Below are positions 26,817-35,689 of a stretch of DNA of 64,000 nt, piece by piece. A program made the position numbers and the translations under genes. The DNA is from Chitinophagaceae bacterium DXS (GTDB taxonomy: Bacteria; Bacteroidota; Bacteroidia; Chitinophagales; Chitinophagaceae), in the NCBI GenBank assembly GCA_030345135.1, contig CP128386.1, forward strand, positions 4,222,667 to 4,286,666, written 5' to 3'. The notes beneath the pieces were generated by a model. The model was not told where the DNA came from and did no database searches. It worked only from the letters and a program-made list of their open reading frames with translations. Numbering within the stretch: the first letter of the stretch is position 1; the number at the start of each line of letters is the position of its first letter.

Positions 26817-27251
26817 CTATTTTATCTCTTTATTCTCTTCATGCCCTTCATGACTTTCCGCCGGCGCTTTTTCTTTGCTGGCTTCATAATGATGCTTGTC
26901 GTAAGTGTTCCTCAGGTTCTTGTAAGAATTTCCATCAGCAAGAAACGCGATGATGAACCAAATGAATAACAACAAGGGAACACATATTGTCATGATCAGG
27001 TTTCTCAACTCATGACGAAGGTGCATGAAATAACCAACTATATAGAATGCTTTCCAAAGCATTAAGATCATGATCACGCCTTTTACAAAGTGGCGTTTTC
27101 CGCTTTCCTCAGGCCAGTCCTTCATCAAAAAGCCCAGTCCAAGTTCTACCACAGTAATGATGCTGAGGTAAATGGTTATCCTTACAACTTCTTTTTTTCC
27201 GCCGCCTTCATGTATAGCGTGCGCGTGACTAGCATTTTCAATATGTTCCAT
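26817..27251 (-). CDS. Cytochrome c oxidase subunit IV family protein
   Basis: 144 residues with three hydrophobic segments (about 24-44, 57-77, 86-108), flanked by a His-rich N-terminus (ENASHAHAIHEGG) and a charged Glu/Lys/His C-terminal tail. The length and topology match the prokaryotic subunit IV family (COX4_pro) that accompanies caa3/aa3 oxidases. No cofactor ligands are expected; it stabilises the complex. It follows the longer subunit III by 36 bases and is probably in the same transcript, which then reaches a terminator. Confidence 0.85.
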   Translation of the reverse strand: MEHIENASHAHAIHEGGGKKEVVRITIYLSIITVVELGLGFLMKDWPEESGKRHFVKGVIMILMLWKAFYIVGYFMHLRHELRNLIMTICVPLLLFIWFIIAFLADGNSYKNLRNTYDKHHYEASKEKAPAESHEGHEENKEIK

Positions 27252-27287
27252 GAATATCTTTTTAATCGTTTAGTAAATGTCGTTCAG

Positions 27288-27962
27288 TTAAACCAGGTAG
27301 AAGAATGTAAATACAAACACCCAAACCAGGTCAACAAAGTGCCAGTACAAACCAGCTTTCTCAATCATCAGGTAATGTCCGCGTCTTTCGAATGTGTCAC
27401 TCAGGGTCATTATCAGCATAATTGTATTGATGATAACACCAGAGAATACGTGAAATCCGTGGAAACCGGTGATGGTAAAGAAGAAGTTGGTAAAGTTGGT
27501 TGTAGCCATAGATCCGTCAGCATTGTGGAACGGATTGCGGCCCCACCATGCACCTTCGTGGAACAGATGAGTCCATTCCCATGCCTGGCAGCTAAGGAAC
27601 GCTAAACCACCGATGATTGTAAGAATAAGATTGACTACAACTGCTTTCTTATCCATACGCTGGCCGGCTTGTACCGCCAACACCATGGTAACAGAGCTGA
27701 TGATCAAAATAAAGGTCATCAAACTCACAAACAATAACGGGTAACCGGCACCTATTCCCGGGAAAGAATTAAACACCTGGTTAGGATCAGGCCATCCGTT
27801 GGTAGCAAAACGTGTTGTTCCGTAGGCAATAAGAAAAGCGCCGAATGTAAAGGCGTCGCTCAATAAGAAATACCACATCATCACCTTACCGTACTCTACA
27901 TTAAAGGGGCTCTTTCCGCCTCCCCACCATTTGGGATTTGCTGTTGCAGTTGTTGTAGCCAT
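27288..27962 (-). CDS. Cytochrome c oxidase subunit III (heme-copper oxidase subunit 3)
   Basis: 224 residues with five to six membrane segments. Subunit III motifs are visible: WYFLLSDAFTFGAFLIAYG near 30-48, QAWEWTHLFHEG near 125-136, FTITGFHGFHVFSGVI near 160-175 and GLYWHFVDLVWVFVFTFFYLV at the C-terminus. It is an inner-membrane subunit that stabilises proton uptake in heme-copper oxidases. It lies 135 bases after a second, shorter subunit III homologue, so the complex may contain both. Confidence 0.93.
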   Translation of the reverse strand: MATTTATANPKWWGGGKSPFNVEYGKVMMWYFLLSDAFTFGAFLIAYGTTRFATNGWPDPNQVFNSFPGIGAGYPLLFVSLMTFILIISSVTMVLAVQAGQRMDKKAVVVNLILTIIGGLAFLSCQAWEWTHLFHEGAWWGRNPFHNADGSMATTNFTNFFFTITGFHGFHVFSGVIINTIMLIMTLSDTFERRGHYLMIEKAGLYWHFVDLVWVFVFTFFYLV

Positions 27963-28097
27963 GTTTAATCAAAAAATTTCGTTCGCAAATTTATTAGCTG
28001 ATGTTGAAAAAGCGTGAATAAATCACGACTTTTTGTTTTTATATGACAAAAATTCTTTTTATTTCAAATAATTCTATCATTCTATGACTCGCTTTCA

Positions 28098-28676
28098 CTA
28101 GCGATTTACGAATGAAAGAAATATAAAAAGATAGATCCAAAGTATATCTACAAAGTGCCAGTACGTGCTCACAATTTCAACCGGCACCGGACTATAGATT
28201 TTCTGCTTGTTACTAAATGCCCTGAAAAACAGGACGAGCAAAGCAATAACACCACCAAGAACGTGCACAACGTGCAGACCTACAATTATTCCAAGAAATG
28301 AAGCAGAAGCATTACTTCCTACTCCAAATATTTTAACTCCATGAAGTTGAAGATCTGTAAAACCGGTCCACTGTAAAGCGCCGAACAAGATCCCAAGCAC
28401 CGCAGTAAGGGTGATAAGTGTTCTGTACTTTACCATATCCCTTGCTTTGAAAGCCTTTGCAGACAAAAACATAGTAAGGCTGCTGAAAAGGATCACCAAA
28501 GTTGAATACCAAAAGATCTTTGGTAAGGGAAACAGTAACCAGTTGCTTTGTTCCTTTTTTACAATATAGGCACTGGTTAAAGCTGCAAACATCATTATAA
28601 TGCTGCCCAACGCCAGCCACATGGTAAATTTATGTGGATGGATACGTTTTCTTTCAGGGCTCGTCACGGTACTCAT
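28098..28676 (-). CDS. Second heme-copper oxidase subunit III family protein
   Basis: 192 residues from MSTVTSPERKR (an ATG six bases upstream, at 28682, is also possible; the frame open to 28811 runs through a repeat array and is not coding there). Five membrane segments are predicted. WLALGSIIMMFAALTSAYIVKK near 21-42, LHVVHVLGGVIALLVLFFRA near 130-149 and STYWHFVDILWIYLFIFL at the C-terminus identify the subunit III fold. It is shorter than its neighbour and lacks part of the N-terminal region. It sits between cyoE/ctaB and the longer subunit III. Confidence 0.88.
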   Translation of the reverse strand: MSTVTSPERKRIHPHKFTMWLALGSIIMMFAALTSAYIVKKEQSNWLLFPLPKIFWYSTLVILFSSLTMFLSAKAFKARDMVKYRTLITLTAVLGILFGALQWTGFTDLQLHGVKIFGVGSNASASFLGIIVGLHVVHVLGGVIALLVLFFRAFSNKQKIYSPVPVEIVSTYWHFVDILWIYLFIFLSFVNR

Positions 28677-28682
28677 TATCAT

Positions 28683-28858
28683 CACATTTAAATTTTTTCT
28701 GAGTTGTACGTTATACTTGGTACGTTGTAAGTTATACGTTTTACGTGTTCTGAAGCGGAGATTAGAGCGAGCAGAGCTCTGTGTATCAACTTCTTTTCCG
28801 CTTCCAAACATTCGCTAAGATCAACGTAAAACGTACAACTTATTACTTATAACGTTAC
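28683..28858. repeat. Inverted GTACGTTGTAAG-type arrays between heme O synthase and subunit III
   Basis: GTTGTACGTTATACTTGGTA-type words (28703-28745) and their inverse CGTAAAACGTACAACTTATT (28823-28857) flank an 80-base core. The core contains GAAGCGGAGATTAGAGCGA, which matches a module at 14215-14233. The right array overlaps the stop codon of the heme O synthase gene. Confidence 0.8.
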
Positions 28859-29811
28859 AAATGCGTTTTATCTGCCAGCAAACTCAGTAATGCAACCGGC
28901 AGGTATATATAACTGCTGAACATTACGCGTCTTGCGGACTGCACATCCATTTTTATGTATAATCTGATAGATTGTACCACCATGAACAAGTTGCATGCGA
29001 GCACAATCCAAAAGCTTACTTTTCCGGTAATTCCAAAATAATACGGCATCATACCTATAGGCACCATCAATACAGAATACATGATCGTTTGTACTGCTGT
29101 AAATTTGGTCGGTCCCTTATCTGCAGGCAATAACTTAAAGCCTGCCTTACTATAATCCCCATGTGCTACCCACGCAATGGCCCAGAAATGTGGAAACTGC
29201 CACAGGAACTGGATGCCAAATAGTGACCAACCTGCCAGGTTCAGGATCTGTGTATTCGTAACAGTTACTACTCCCAGCGGGTTGAATACGTCCGTTGCAG
29301 CCACCCATCCAATCAAACAAGGCAATGCGCCGGGCAGCGCACCAACCAACACGGCAATAGAACTAACTTTCTTTAGTGGTGTATAAATGTATGCATACAG
29401 GAACAAACTAAAAGCCGATATCAGCGCTGACGCAAGGTTGAAATAGTAAAACATCATGAAGACGCCAACAATCCCCGCAACAAGTGCAAACCCATAAGCT
29501 TCATTTACGCTCATTCTACCGTTTGCAACGGGTCTTTTGGCCGTACGCTTCATCATCGCATCCGTGTCTTTCTCCACCGCCTGGTTAATAGCATTGGCAC
29601 TGCCGGTAACAAGCATACCGGCAACGAATAGCAGTATAACATTCAGCCACGGAAAACCTACAATATTAGGAGCGAGCAAATAGCAGATAACGCAGGAAAA
29701 CACTACAGTAAAACTTAACGTGAATTTCATCAGCAACATGTAGTCTTTCACTTTTGATGATAACTGAAATGCTGCCGGTGAAGATGAAGTATGTGTTGTG
29801 TTTTCTGTCAT
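28855..29811 (-). CDS. ctaB: Protoheme IX farnesyltransferase (heme O synthase)
   Basis: 318 residues with about nine membrane segments. The UbiA-family substrate motif is NAINQAVEKDTDAMMKRTAK near 73-92, followed by RPVANGRM, with the second Asp-rich site near WAIAWVAHGDYSKAGFKLLP (220-240). It attaches a farnesyl group to heme b to make heme O, the precursor of heme A for the oxidase encoded alongside. No ctaA (heme A synthase) is in the window. It follows subunit I by 73 bases that include a hairpin terminator, so its transcription may be partly independent. Confidence 0.95.
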   Translation of the reverse strand: MTENTTHTSSSPAAFQLSSKVKDYMLLMKFTLSFTVVFSCVICYLLAPNIVGFPWLNVILLFVAGMLVTGSANAINQAVEKDTDAMMKRTAKRPVANGRMSVNEAYGFALVAGIVGVFMMFYYFNLASALISAFSLFLYAYIYTPLKKVSSIAVLVGALPGALPCLIGWVAATDVFNPLGVVTVTNTQILNLAGWSLFGIQFLWQFPHFWAIAWVAHGDYSKAGFKLLPADKGPTKFTAVQTIMYSVLMVPIGMMPYYFGITGKVSFWIVLACNLFMVVQSIRLYIKMDVQSARRVMFSSYIYLPVALLSLLADKTHL

Positions 29812-29833
29812 TCCGCAAAGGTCGGTCTAAAAA

Positions 29834-29859
29834 CAATGCCCCGAAAGCTCGAGGCATTG
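29834..29859 (-). terminator. Terminator between oxidase subunit I and heme O synthase
   Basis: CAATGCC...GGCATTG forms a 7-bp stem and is followed on the minus strand by TTTTTAG. It lies 26 bases past the subunit I stop codon. It may set the subunit ratio by partial read-through. Confidence 0.65.
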
Positions 29860-29884
29860 CTGTTATTTTATAGTTTTTTTCAGC

Positions 29885-31714
29885 TTAATGATGGCTTTCG
29901 TGTTCTCCAACGGGCTGAGTCTGAGGGATAAACTCCTGTCCGTCTTTACCATAATCATATGCCCAACGATGAACCTCAGGAATTTCTCCAACCCAGTTAC
30001 CGTGACCAGGATGAATCGGAGTAGTCCATTCCAAAGTGGTAGAACCCCATGGATTCAGCGTAGTAACTTTTCTTCCTTTGAAAATTGAATAGAAGAAGTT
30101 AAACAGGAACAGTAACTGTACAGCAAATACGATGATTACTACAGTAGAGATGAATTTGTTCAGCTCAGCAAATTGCTTGAAGCTTTCCCATACGCTGTAA
30201 TCGTAGTAACGACGTGGCATACCGGCTAAACCTTCGTAGTGCATTGGCCAGAAGATCAGGTAAGCACCGATCATGGTTAGCCAGAAGTGAATATAGCCAA
30301 GCGTATTGTTCATGTAACGGCCGTACATTTTCGGATACCAGTGGTAGATACCTGCAAACATACCGAACATAGATGCAACACCCATTACAATGTGGAAGTG
30401 GGCAATTACAAAGTAAGTATCGTGCAGGTGAATATCTAACGCTGAGTTACCAAGCCAGATACCAGTCAAACCACCAGAGATAAACAAGCTTACAAAACCA
30501 ATGGCGAACAACATACCAGGCGTAAACCTGATATTACCGCGCCATAATGTGGTGAGCCAGTTAAACACTTTAATGGCCGACGGTACCGCAATCAACAACG
30601 TTAACAGTACGAAGATGGATCCGAGGAACGGATTCAAACCTGTAACGAACATGTGGTGCGCCCAAACAAGGAACGCCAGGATTGCGATTGCGAACAGAGA
30701 ACCGATCATCGCCATATAACCAAAGATCGGTTTGCGTGCATTTGTTGAAAGGATCTCGCTCACCATACCCATCGCTGGTAACAGGATGATATACACCTCA
30801 GGGTGACCGAGGAACCAGAATAAGTGTTGGTATAAGATTGCGCTACCGCCTTCGTTTGGTAAAGCTTTATTGGTAGAGGCAATGAATATATCAGAAAGAT
30901 AGAAGCTGGTGCCGAAGTTTCTGTCGAAGATCAACAGGATGAAACCAGAGAATAATACCGGGAATGATAATAAACCAAGTACAGCAGTAAAGAACAGTGC
31001 CCATATTGTTAATGGAAGCCTTGTCATGCTCATACCTTTTGTACGCAGGTTCAATACAGTAGAGATGTAGTTAATCCCTGCAAGTAACTGTGAAACCACG
31101 AACAACGCCATCGAAGTCAACCACAGATCCATACCAGTTTTAGAACCGGGAGAAGCATCACCCAGCGCACTTAACGGAGGATAAGCAGTCCAACCACCAC
31201 TGAAAGGACCGGTTTCAACAAAAATAGAAGACAACATAACTACGCTGGCAGCCAGGAAGAACCAGTAGCTAAGCATATTCATCATTGGAGATGCCATATC
31301 GCGTGCACCAACCTGCAAAGGAATAAGGAAGTTAGCGAATGTACCACTCAATCCCGCTGTTAATACAAAAAACACCAGTACAGTACCATGTGTAGTTACC
31401 AAAGCGTAATATGCTTCAGCAGAAATTCTTCCGCCTTTAGCCCATTTACCCAGGATATCTTCTAACCATGGGAAAGTAGCATCAGGATATCCAAGCTGTA
31501 AACGGAACAACACAGACATTAAACCTCCGATAACCGCCCAAACCATCCCTGTAATAAGGAATTGTTTAGCAATCATCTTGTGATCCTGGCTGAAAACATA
31601 TTTTGTAATAAATGTTTCGTGATGGTGATGTTCATGATGCTCTCCATGATGTACACCTGAATGTGGTAACACCACAGCATCTCCGTGCAAAACAGCGTCG
31701 TTACTCATATACAA
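29885..31714 (-). CDS. ctaD: Cytochrome c oxidase subunit I (aa3/caa3-type, A1 family)
   Basis: 609 residues with at least 12 membrane segments and His-rich ends (HHGEHHEHHHHETF near the N-terminus). Key motifs are intact: WFLGHPEVYIILLPAMG, with the CuB His, the cross-linking Tyr and the D-channel Glu that marks A1 enzymes; WAHHMFVTG with two CuB His; and HDTYFVIAHFHIVMG with the heme a3 and heme a ligands. It reduces oxygen and pumps protons. It follows subunit II by 55 bases. Start at Met1 or Met3 is undecided. Confidence 0.97.
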   Translation of the reverse strand: MYMSNDAVLHGDAVVLPHSGVHHGEHHEHHHHETFITKYVFSQDHKMIAKQFLITGMVWAVIGGLMSVLFRLQLGYPDATFPWLEDILGKWAKGGRISAEAYYALVTTHGTVLVFFVLTAGLSGTFANFLIPLQVGARDMASPMMNMLSYWFFLAASVVMLSSIFVETGPFSGGWTAYPPLSALGDASPGSKTGMDLWLTSMALFVVSQLLAGINYISTVLNLRTKGMSMTRLPLTIWALFFTAVLGLLSFPVLFSGFILLIFDRNFGTSFYLSDIFIASTNKALPNEGGSAILYQHLFWFLGHPEVYIILLPAMGMVSEILSTNARKPIFGYMAMIGSLFAIAILAFLVWAHHMFVTGLNPFLGSIFVLLTLLIAVPSAIKVFNWLTTLWRGNIRFTPGMLFAIGFVSLFISGGLTGIWLGNSALDIHLHDTYFVIAHFHIVMGVASMFGMFAGIYHWYPKMYGRYMNNTLGYIHFWLTMIGAYLIFWPMHYEGLAGMPRRYYDYSVWESFKQFAELNKFISTVVIIVFAVQLLFLFNFFYSIFKGRKVTTLNPWGSTTLEWTTPIHPGHGNWVGEIPEVHRWAYDYGKDGQEFIPQTQPVGEHESHH

Positions 31715-31769
31715 TAATTTATTAAAACCGCGGAATTATTTGTTGTTATGCTCTAATGTGTGTTTCTAA

Positions 31770-32849
31770 TTACATTTTTACCTTTTCTGTAGCAGCCGGT
31801 GCTTTGGCTGTTGACGCGCTATCCTTAGCAGCAGGTGTTGCAGGTTGTTGGTTAGCCGGATCTTTATCAGGGAAAGCTGCATAATAGTTCGGCTTTTGTT
31901 TAGCCATCCACAAATCAAACTCAGCCTGCGTTACTACCTCAATAATTCCCTTCATTGAATAGTGACCGTTTCCGCACATCTGGTCACAGCTAATTTCATA
32001 CTGGAAGTTCGGATTGCCAGTCTTCTCCTTCATTTCCTTTGTAGTATATTTTGGAGTGAACCACAATGTAGTTGGCGTTCCCGGGACAGCGTCCATTTTT
32101 AGACGGAAATGAGGTAAACCCACATCATGCACTACGTCTCTTGAACCTATGATCAATTTCACAGGTTTGTCTTTTACGATGTACATTGTCTGAGTAACAA
32201 CTACATCATCAAAGTTTTTAGAATCATCCCATATCTGACCTAACAGGTTGCTGTTAGCTTCATCAATGTTTCTAAAGTATTTTTTACCAAATTCTTTGTC
32301 TTTACCGGCATAACGGAAAATCCAGCCGAACTGTTTTCCGGTTACTTCTACCTGTAATGCATTTTTAGGAGCATCGCTGGTAAAGGCGAACCAGTTGCGA
32401 AGACCAATTACCACCAGCACGGTTAATGCAATAGCAGGAATTACGGTCCAAACAACTTCCATAGTATTGTTGTGTGGGAAATAGAACGCTTTGCGTTTAT
32501 CATTTTCCTGGTATTTGTATGCAAACCAGAAAAGAATGATCTGTGTGATAATGAATACCACGCCGGTAACGATCAATGTTACCCACAGCATGCTATCCAC
32601 TTTTTCGCCCTGAACGCTTGCTGAACCATGAGGAAGCAATGTTTTGCCGTACAGCATTTTATTGCATACGTACACTCCGATGAGCCCTAATACCAGAAAG
32701 CCTACCATTAGAAAGCCATTGACCTTGTTCTGCTGCTTTCTCGATTTTTCCTCGCCTTTAAGTACCGATACGTATTCACTCGCCTTAGCAATCTGGAAAA
32801 TGATTAAAAAGACCAGAACAATTACCGCAATAGTAAAAAACATTGACAT
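31770..32849 (-). CDS. ctaC: Cytochrome c oxidase subunit II
   Basis: 359 residues. Three hydrophobic segments are seen (about 3-22, 45-63, 88-108), one more than usual at the N-terminus, then a membrane-anchored cupredoxin domain. The CuA site is complete: HDVGLPHFRLKMDAVPG, then CDQMCGNGHYSM near 288-299 with both Cys, His and Met. Gln replaces the Glu commonly found between the cysteines, a position whose backbone binds CuA. An Ala/Pro/Lys-rich tail (about 330-359) replaces the cytochrome c domain seen in fused caa3 subunits, so electrons must come from a separate cytochrome such as that of the Act complex. Confidence 0.95.
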   Translation of the reverse strand: MSMFFTIAVIVLVFLIIFQIAKASEYVSVLKGEEKSRKQQNKVNGFLMVGFLVLGLIGVYVCNKMLYGKTLLPHGSASVQGEKVDSMLWVTLIVTGVVFIITQIILFWFAYKYQENDKRKAFYFPHNNTMEVVWTVIPAIALTVLVVIGLRNWFAFTSDAPKNALQVEVTGKQFGWIFRYAGKDKEFGKKYFRNIDEANSNLLGQIWDDSKNFDDVVVTQTMYIVKDKPVKLIIGSRDVVHDVGLPHFRLKMDAVPGTPTTLWFTPKYTTKEMKEKTGNPNFQYEISCDQMCGNGHYSMKGIIEVVTQAEFDLWMAKQKPNYYAAFPDKDPANQQPATPAAKDSASTAKAPAATEKVKM

Positions 32850-32987
32850 GATTCTGTATGAGTTATCTTATCAAAATAATATATAAAGCAATTGGCTACT
32901 TTGAAAAGGTTTTAACCCACATTCAAAGCAATTAGTTTTTCAGGGTGTTTAAGGTTAGCTATCAGTTCCGCTGAACGAGCAGTATTA

Positions 32988-34199
32988 TTACGTATGGTGA
33001 ATAATACTTTCTTTCAGGAACGGGTGATATTTTGGCACCAGTGGTCTTGATGCAAGAGCCTTACCGGTGAACAATATGATCATTCCAATAAAGAATGCTG
33101 CAATTCCGAAATCAAACCAGCTCAATGCTGCGTCGTCTTTTCTGATGCTGCCCATGATCATTTGGTAGAAATCAATCCAGTGGCCAAAAATGATCATAAC
33201 GGCCATAAAGGTAATCAAAGTATAGTTTCTTTTAGCCGAACGCGTCATCAATATAAGTATCGGACAAACGAAGTTGATGATCAGGTTCAGGAAGAAAATG
33301 CCTTTGTAAGGACCCTGAACACGGTGTTTGAAGTAAACAGTTTCTTCAGGAATGTTTGCGTACCAGATCAACATATATTGTGAAAACCACAGATATGTCC
33401 AGAAAATAGAGAACGCAAACATGAATTTACCAATGTCATGCAGGTGCTCCTGGTTAGTGTATTCCAGGTAACCTTTATTTTTCAGGTAGATTACAAACAA
33501 TGCAATAAGGCTCATGCCACTCACGAATGAGCTTGCAAATGTGTACCAGCTATACATGGTGCTGTACCAATGTGCATCGATGCTCATCATCCACAACCAG
33601 GGAACAGTAGAACCTACGGTCAATGCGAACCAAACAATAAACAAAGAAGCAGTAACTGTATTTCTCCAAATAAAGCTCTTTCCGGGTTCTTCACCTCGTA
33701 AGGCTGCATCATCAGCTTCTGCACTCAGTTTACGCATGCGGGCTCCAAGTAATGCCCAAAGACCAATTGCCAAAACAGTCCATACAAGGAAAAATACCGG
33801 ATTCAGAAATCCTAATTTTCCTTTGAGGATCGGATCTTCTTTAGCCTCATCGCTCAACCAGTGGTAGATGTGATGATTGTGATCAACAAATACAATATAT
33901 ATAAGAACCAGGAATGCGATTGGTCCAAATATCAAAACCATTTTAGAAATAGCTTCAGGAACACGACGGAAAGCAACCTGCCAGCCGCCCATAGCCAAAG
34001 TTGTTGCACAAATAAAGAACATGCTCGCATTACAGATCAGCATCCAGTACAAACTGTTATACATGATTGTACCGATGAACTCATTGTGTTCTTTAGTGAA
34101 CAGACCCAATATAAAAGCTAACACGCCCGCGCCAATGAGCCCGTAAGCCCAGGTTTTCATTTTTGCAGGAATCTCAAATTGTTCTCTTATTGAAGCCAT
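32988..34199 (-). CDS. actF: Alternative complex III subunit ActF (NrfD-like quinol-binding homologue)
   Basis: 403 residues with about ten membrane segments and few charged loops. The composition and length match ActF, a relative of ActC/NrfD. The Act complex oxidises menaquinol and passes electrons to a cytochrome c or directly to the oxidase. It is the last act gene, 138 bases before ctaC, matching the Bacteroidota order actABCDEF then oxidase. Confidence 0.92.
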   Translation of the reverse strand: MASIREQFEIPAKMKTWAYGLIGAGVLAFILGLFTKEHNEFIGTIMYNSLYWMLICNASMFFICATTLAMGGWQVAFRRVPEAISKMVLIFGPIAFLVLIYIVFVDHNHHIYHWLSDEAKEDPILKGKLGFLNPVFFLVWTVLAIGLWALLGARMRKLSAEADDAALRGEEPGKSFIWRNTVTASLFIVWFALTVGSTVPWLWMMSIDAHWYSTMYSWYTFASSFVSGMSLIALFVIYLKNKGYLEYTNQEHLHDIGKFMFAFSIFWTYLWFSQYMLIWYANIPEETVYFKHRVQGPYKGIFFLNLIINFVCPILILMTRSAKRNYTLITFMAVMIIFGHWIDFYQMIMGSIRKDDAALSWFDFGIAAFFIGMIILFTGKALASRPLVPKYHPFLKESIIHHT

Positions 34200-34240
34200 T
34201 GTAAATCTCTTTTATATTATTTAGTGTTATTATTCCCGTA

Positions 34241-34945
34241 TTACTTTGCTTTTTCTGTGCTGTCTTTAGCAGGCGCTGTAGCAGTTGCTGCCGGTGAAGC
34301 CGCAGGTGCTGCAGCTGTAGTAGTAGCACCACCGTGTTTCTCTGCCTGTTTTCCCTTAATATAATGTGCAATCTGCCAACGCTGTTTGCGCGTTAACTGA
34401 GATGCATAGCTACCCATCAGGTTTTTACCATATGTCATTACGTAGAACATCTGGCCATCAGGCATATTCACTGCAACGGCATCGTCAACAAGGTTTCTTG
34501 GCTTAGCAGGGTAAGGTCCTTTACCGTCTTTGTATAAAGGTCCGTTTCCATCCAGTTTTGCACCGTGGCAAATACCACAGTTAACCAGGTATAAACGTTC
34601 GGTTTCTTTTAACTCAGTGGGAGTCAGAGCTGCCTCCGGATTAGCAATCTGCCTTGAAGCAACGTAATTAGTTGTATCACCTGCTGCGTCTTTAGCTAAA
34701 GGAAAAGGAAGTTCTTCACCTCTTGCTACTGTGCCAGCCACAGGCAGGTTATTGTAAAATATCCTGTTCTCGGCATCGTTAGGATCAGTTGTAAATACGC
34801 TGGAATCACGTTGTGCGTATGTTTCATAAGCGCGGCTATAAGCCATATCCGGCATGTAGATAGCGCCGGGTTTGCGTTTAACATCGCTGCAACTAACCAG
34901 TGCAATACCTGCTGCAACAAAACTTATGATAGCTAATTTTTTCAT
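34241..34945 (-). CDS. actE: Alternative complex III subunit ActE, monoheme cytochrome c lipoprotein
   Basis: 234 residues. A lipobox (ALVSC, Cys19) predicts lipid anchoring. One heme site, CGICH (Cys123, Cys126, His127), is followed by a candidate Met ligand in KNLMGSY near 176. The C-terminal 35 residues are low-complexity Ala/Thr/Pro. ActE carries electrons out of the complex toward the oxidase. Spacing to actD is 80 bases and to actF 41. Confidence 0.93.
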   Translation of the reverse strand: MKKLAIISFVAAGIALVSCSDVKRKPGAIYMPDMAYSRAYETYAQRDSSVFTTDPNDAENRIFYNNLPVAGTVARGEELPFPLAKDAAGDTTNYVASRQIANPEAALTPTELKETERLYLVNCGICHGAKLDGNGPLYKDGKGPYPAKPRNLVDDAVAVNMPDGQMFYVMTYGKNLMGSYASQLTRKQRWQIAHYIKGKQAEKHGGATTTAAAPAASPAATATAPAKDSTEKAK

Positions 34946-35025
34946 CCGGAAACTATATTTTTCTATGGTAAGACGCGGTTCAAATATTTCTTTCGCTCCG
35001 CATCCTTTTTTAATTCAATTGTCTT

Positions 35026-35613
35026 TTATGCTACTTCCACTTGTTCTCTGATCAATTCCTGGTCCTTGTCGTAACGACCTAACCACCATCCAGGTTCAGC
35101 AACCTGAACATTCACCTCTTTTGCTCCGTTGTTACTTAAAAAACCTTTCAGCTCATCAATGTTCGTTTTACCGGTTGTTTCAATAACCATAACAAACAAA
35201 TCGTCTGTAGCTCTTTCATGAAAATGATGTTTTTTCACAAAGGGCGCCATTTGACACAAGTAGCAAAATGAAAGCACCATCCCTACTGCAGAAAACAATA
35301 CAGTAAGCTCAAATGTGATAGGGATCCACGCTGGTAATGCGAAGTGAGGCTTACCACCGAAGTTCAGCGGCCAGTCTTTCGTAAGAATCCAGCTAATGCT
35401 GCCCAGCGCGGTACTTGTTCCGCAAAGCGCATAGATAAAACCCGCTGTATGCAGGCTTGTTTCCCTCAAGCCCATTGCATGATCCAGTCCATGTACAGGA
35501 AACGGTGTATATATATCGTGTATTTTATAACCTGCCAAACGTGTCTTTTTCACTGCAGGAAATAAAACTTCTTCGTCATCAAAACAGCCAACAACAAATG
35601 TTTTCTTTGCCAT
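35026..35613 (-). CDS. actD: Alternative complex III subunit ActD (DUF3341)
   Basis: 195 residues from MAKKTFVVGCFDDEE, the usual N-terminus; an upstream ATG at 35646 would add eleven residues. There is a soluble ferredoxin-like first part (ending GYKIHDIYTPFPVHGLDHAMGL), then two membrane segments (about 54-75 and 97-120), and a C-terminal domain with HHFHERATDDLFVM. It matches the DUF3341 family, the ActD membrane subunit. Confidence 0.93.
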   Translation of the reverse strand: MAKKTFVVGCFDDEEVLFPAVKKTRLAGYKIHDIYTPFPVHGLDHAMGLRETSLHTAGFIYALCGTSTALGSISWILTKDWPLNFGGKPHFALPAWIPITFELTVLFSAVGMVLSFCYLCQMAPFVKKHHFHERATDDLFVMVIETTGKTNIDELKGFLSNNGAKEVNVQVAEPGWWLGRYDKDQELIREQVEVA

Positions 35614-35689
35614 ATTTATAAGTTTGAACTTTTGGCCAAAGGCCATCAGCCTTTACAAATCTTAATCTAATTTTTTATATGCACCACAA

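Noticed and set aside
28677-28811. N-terminal extension of the short subunit III gene
   Set aside because: The extension translates the GTACGTTGTAAG array and adds a basic non-membrane leader foreign to the family.
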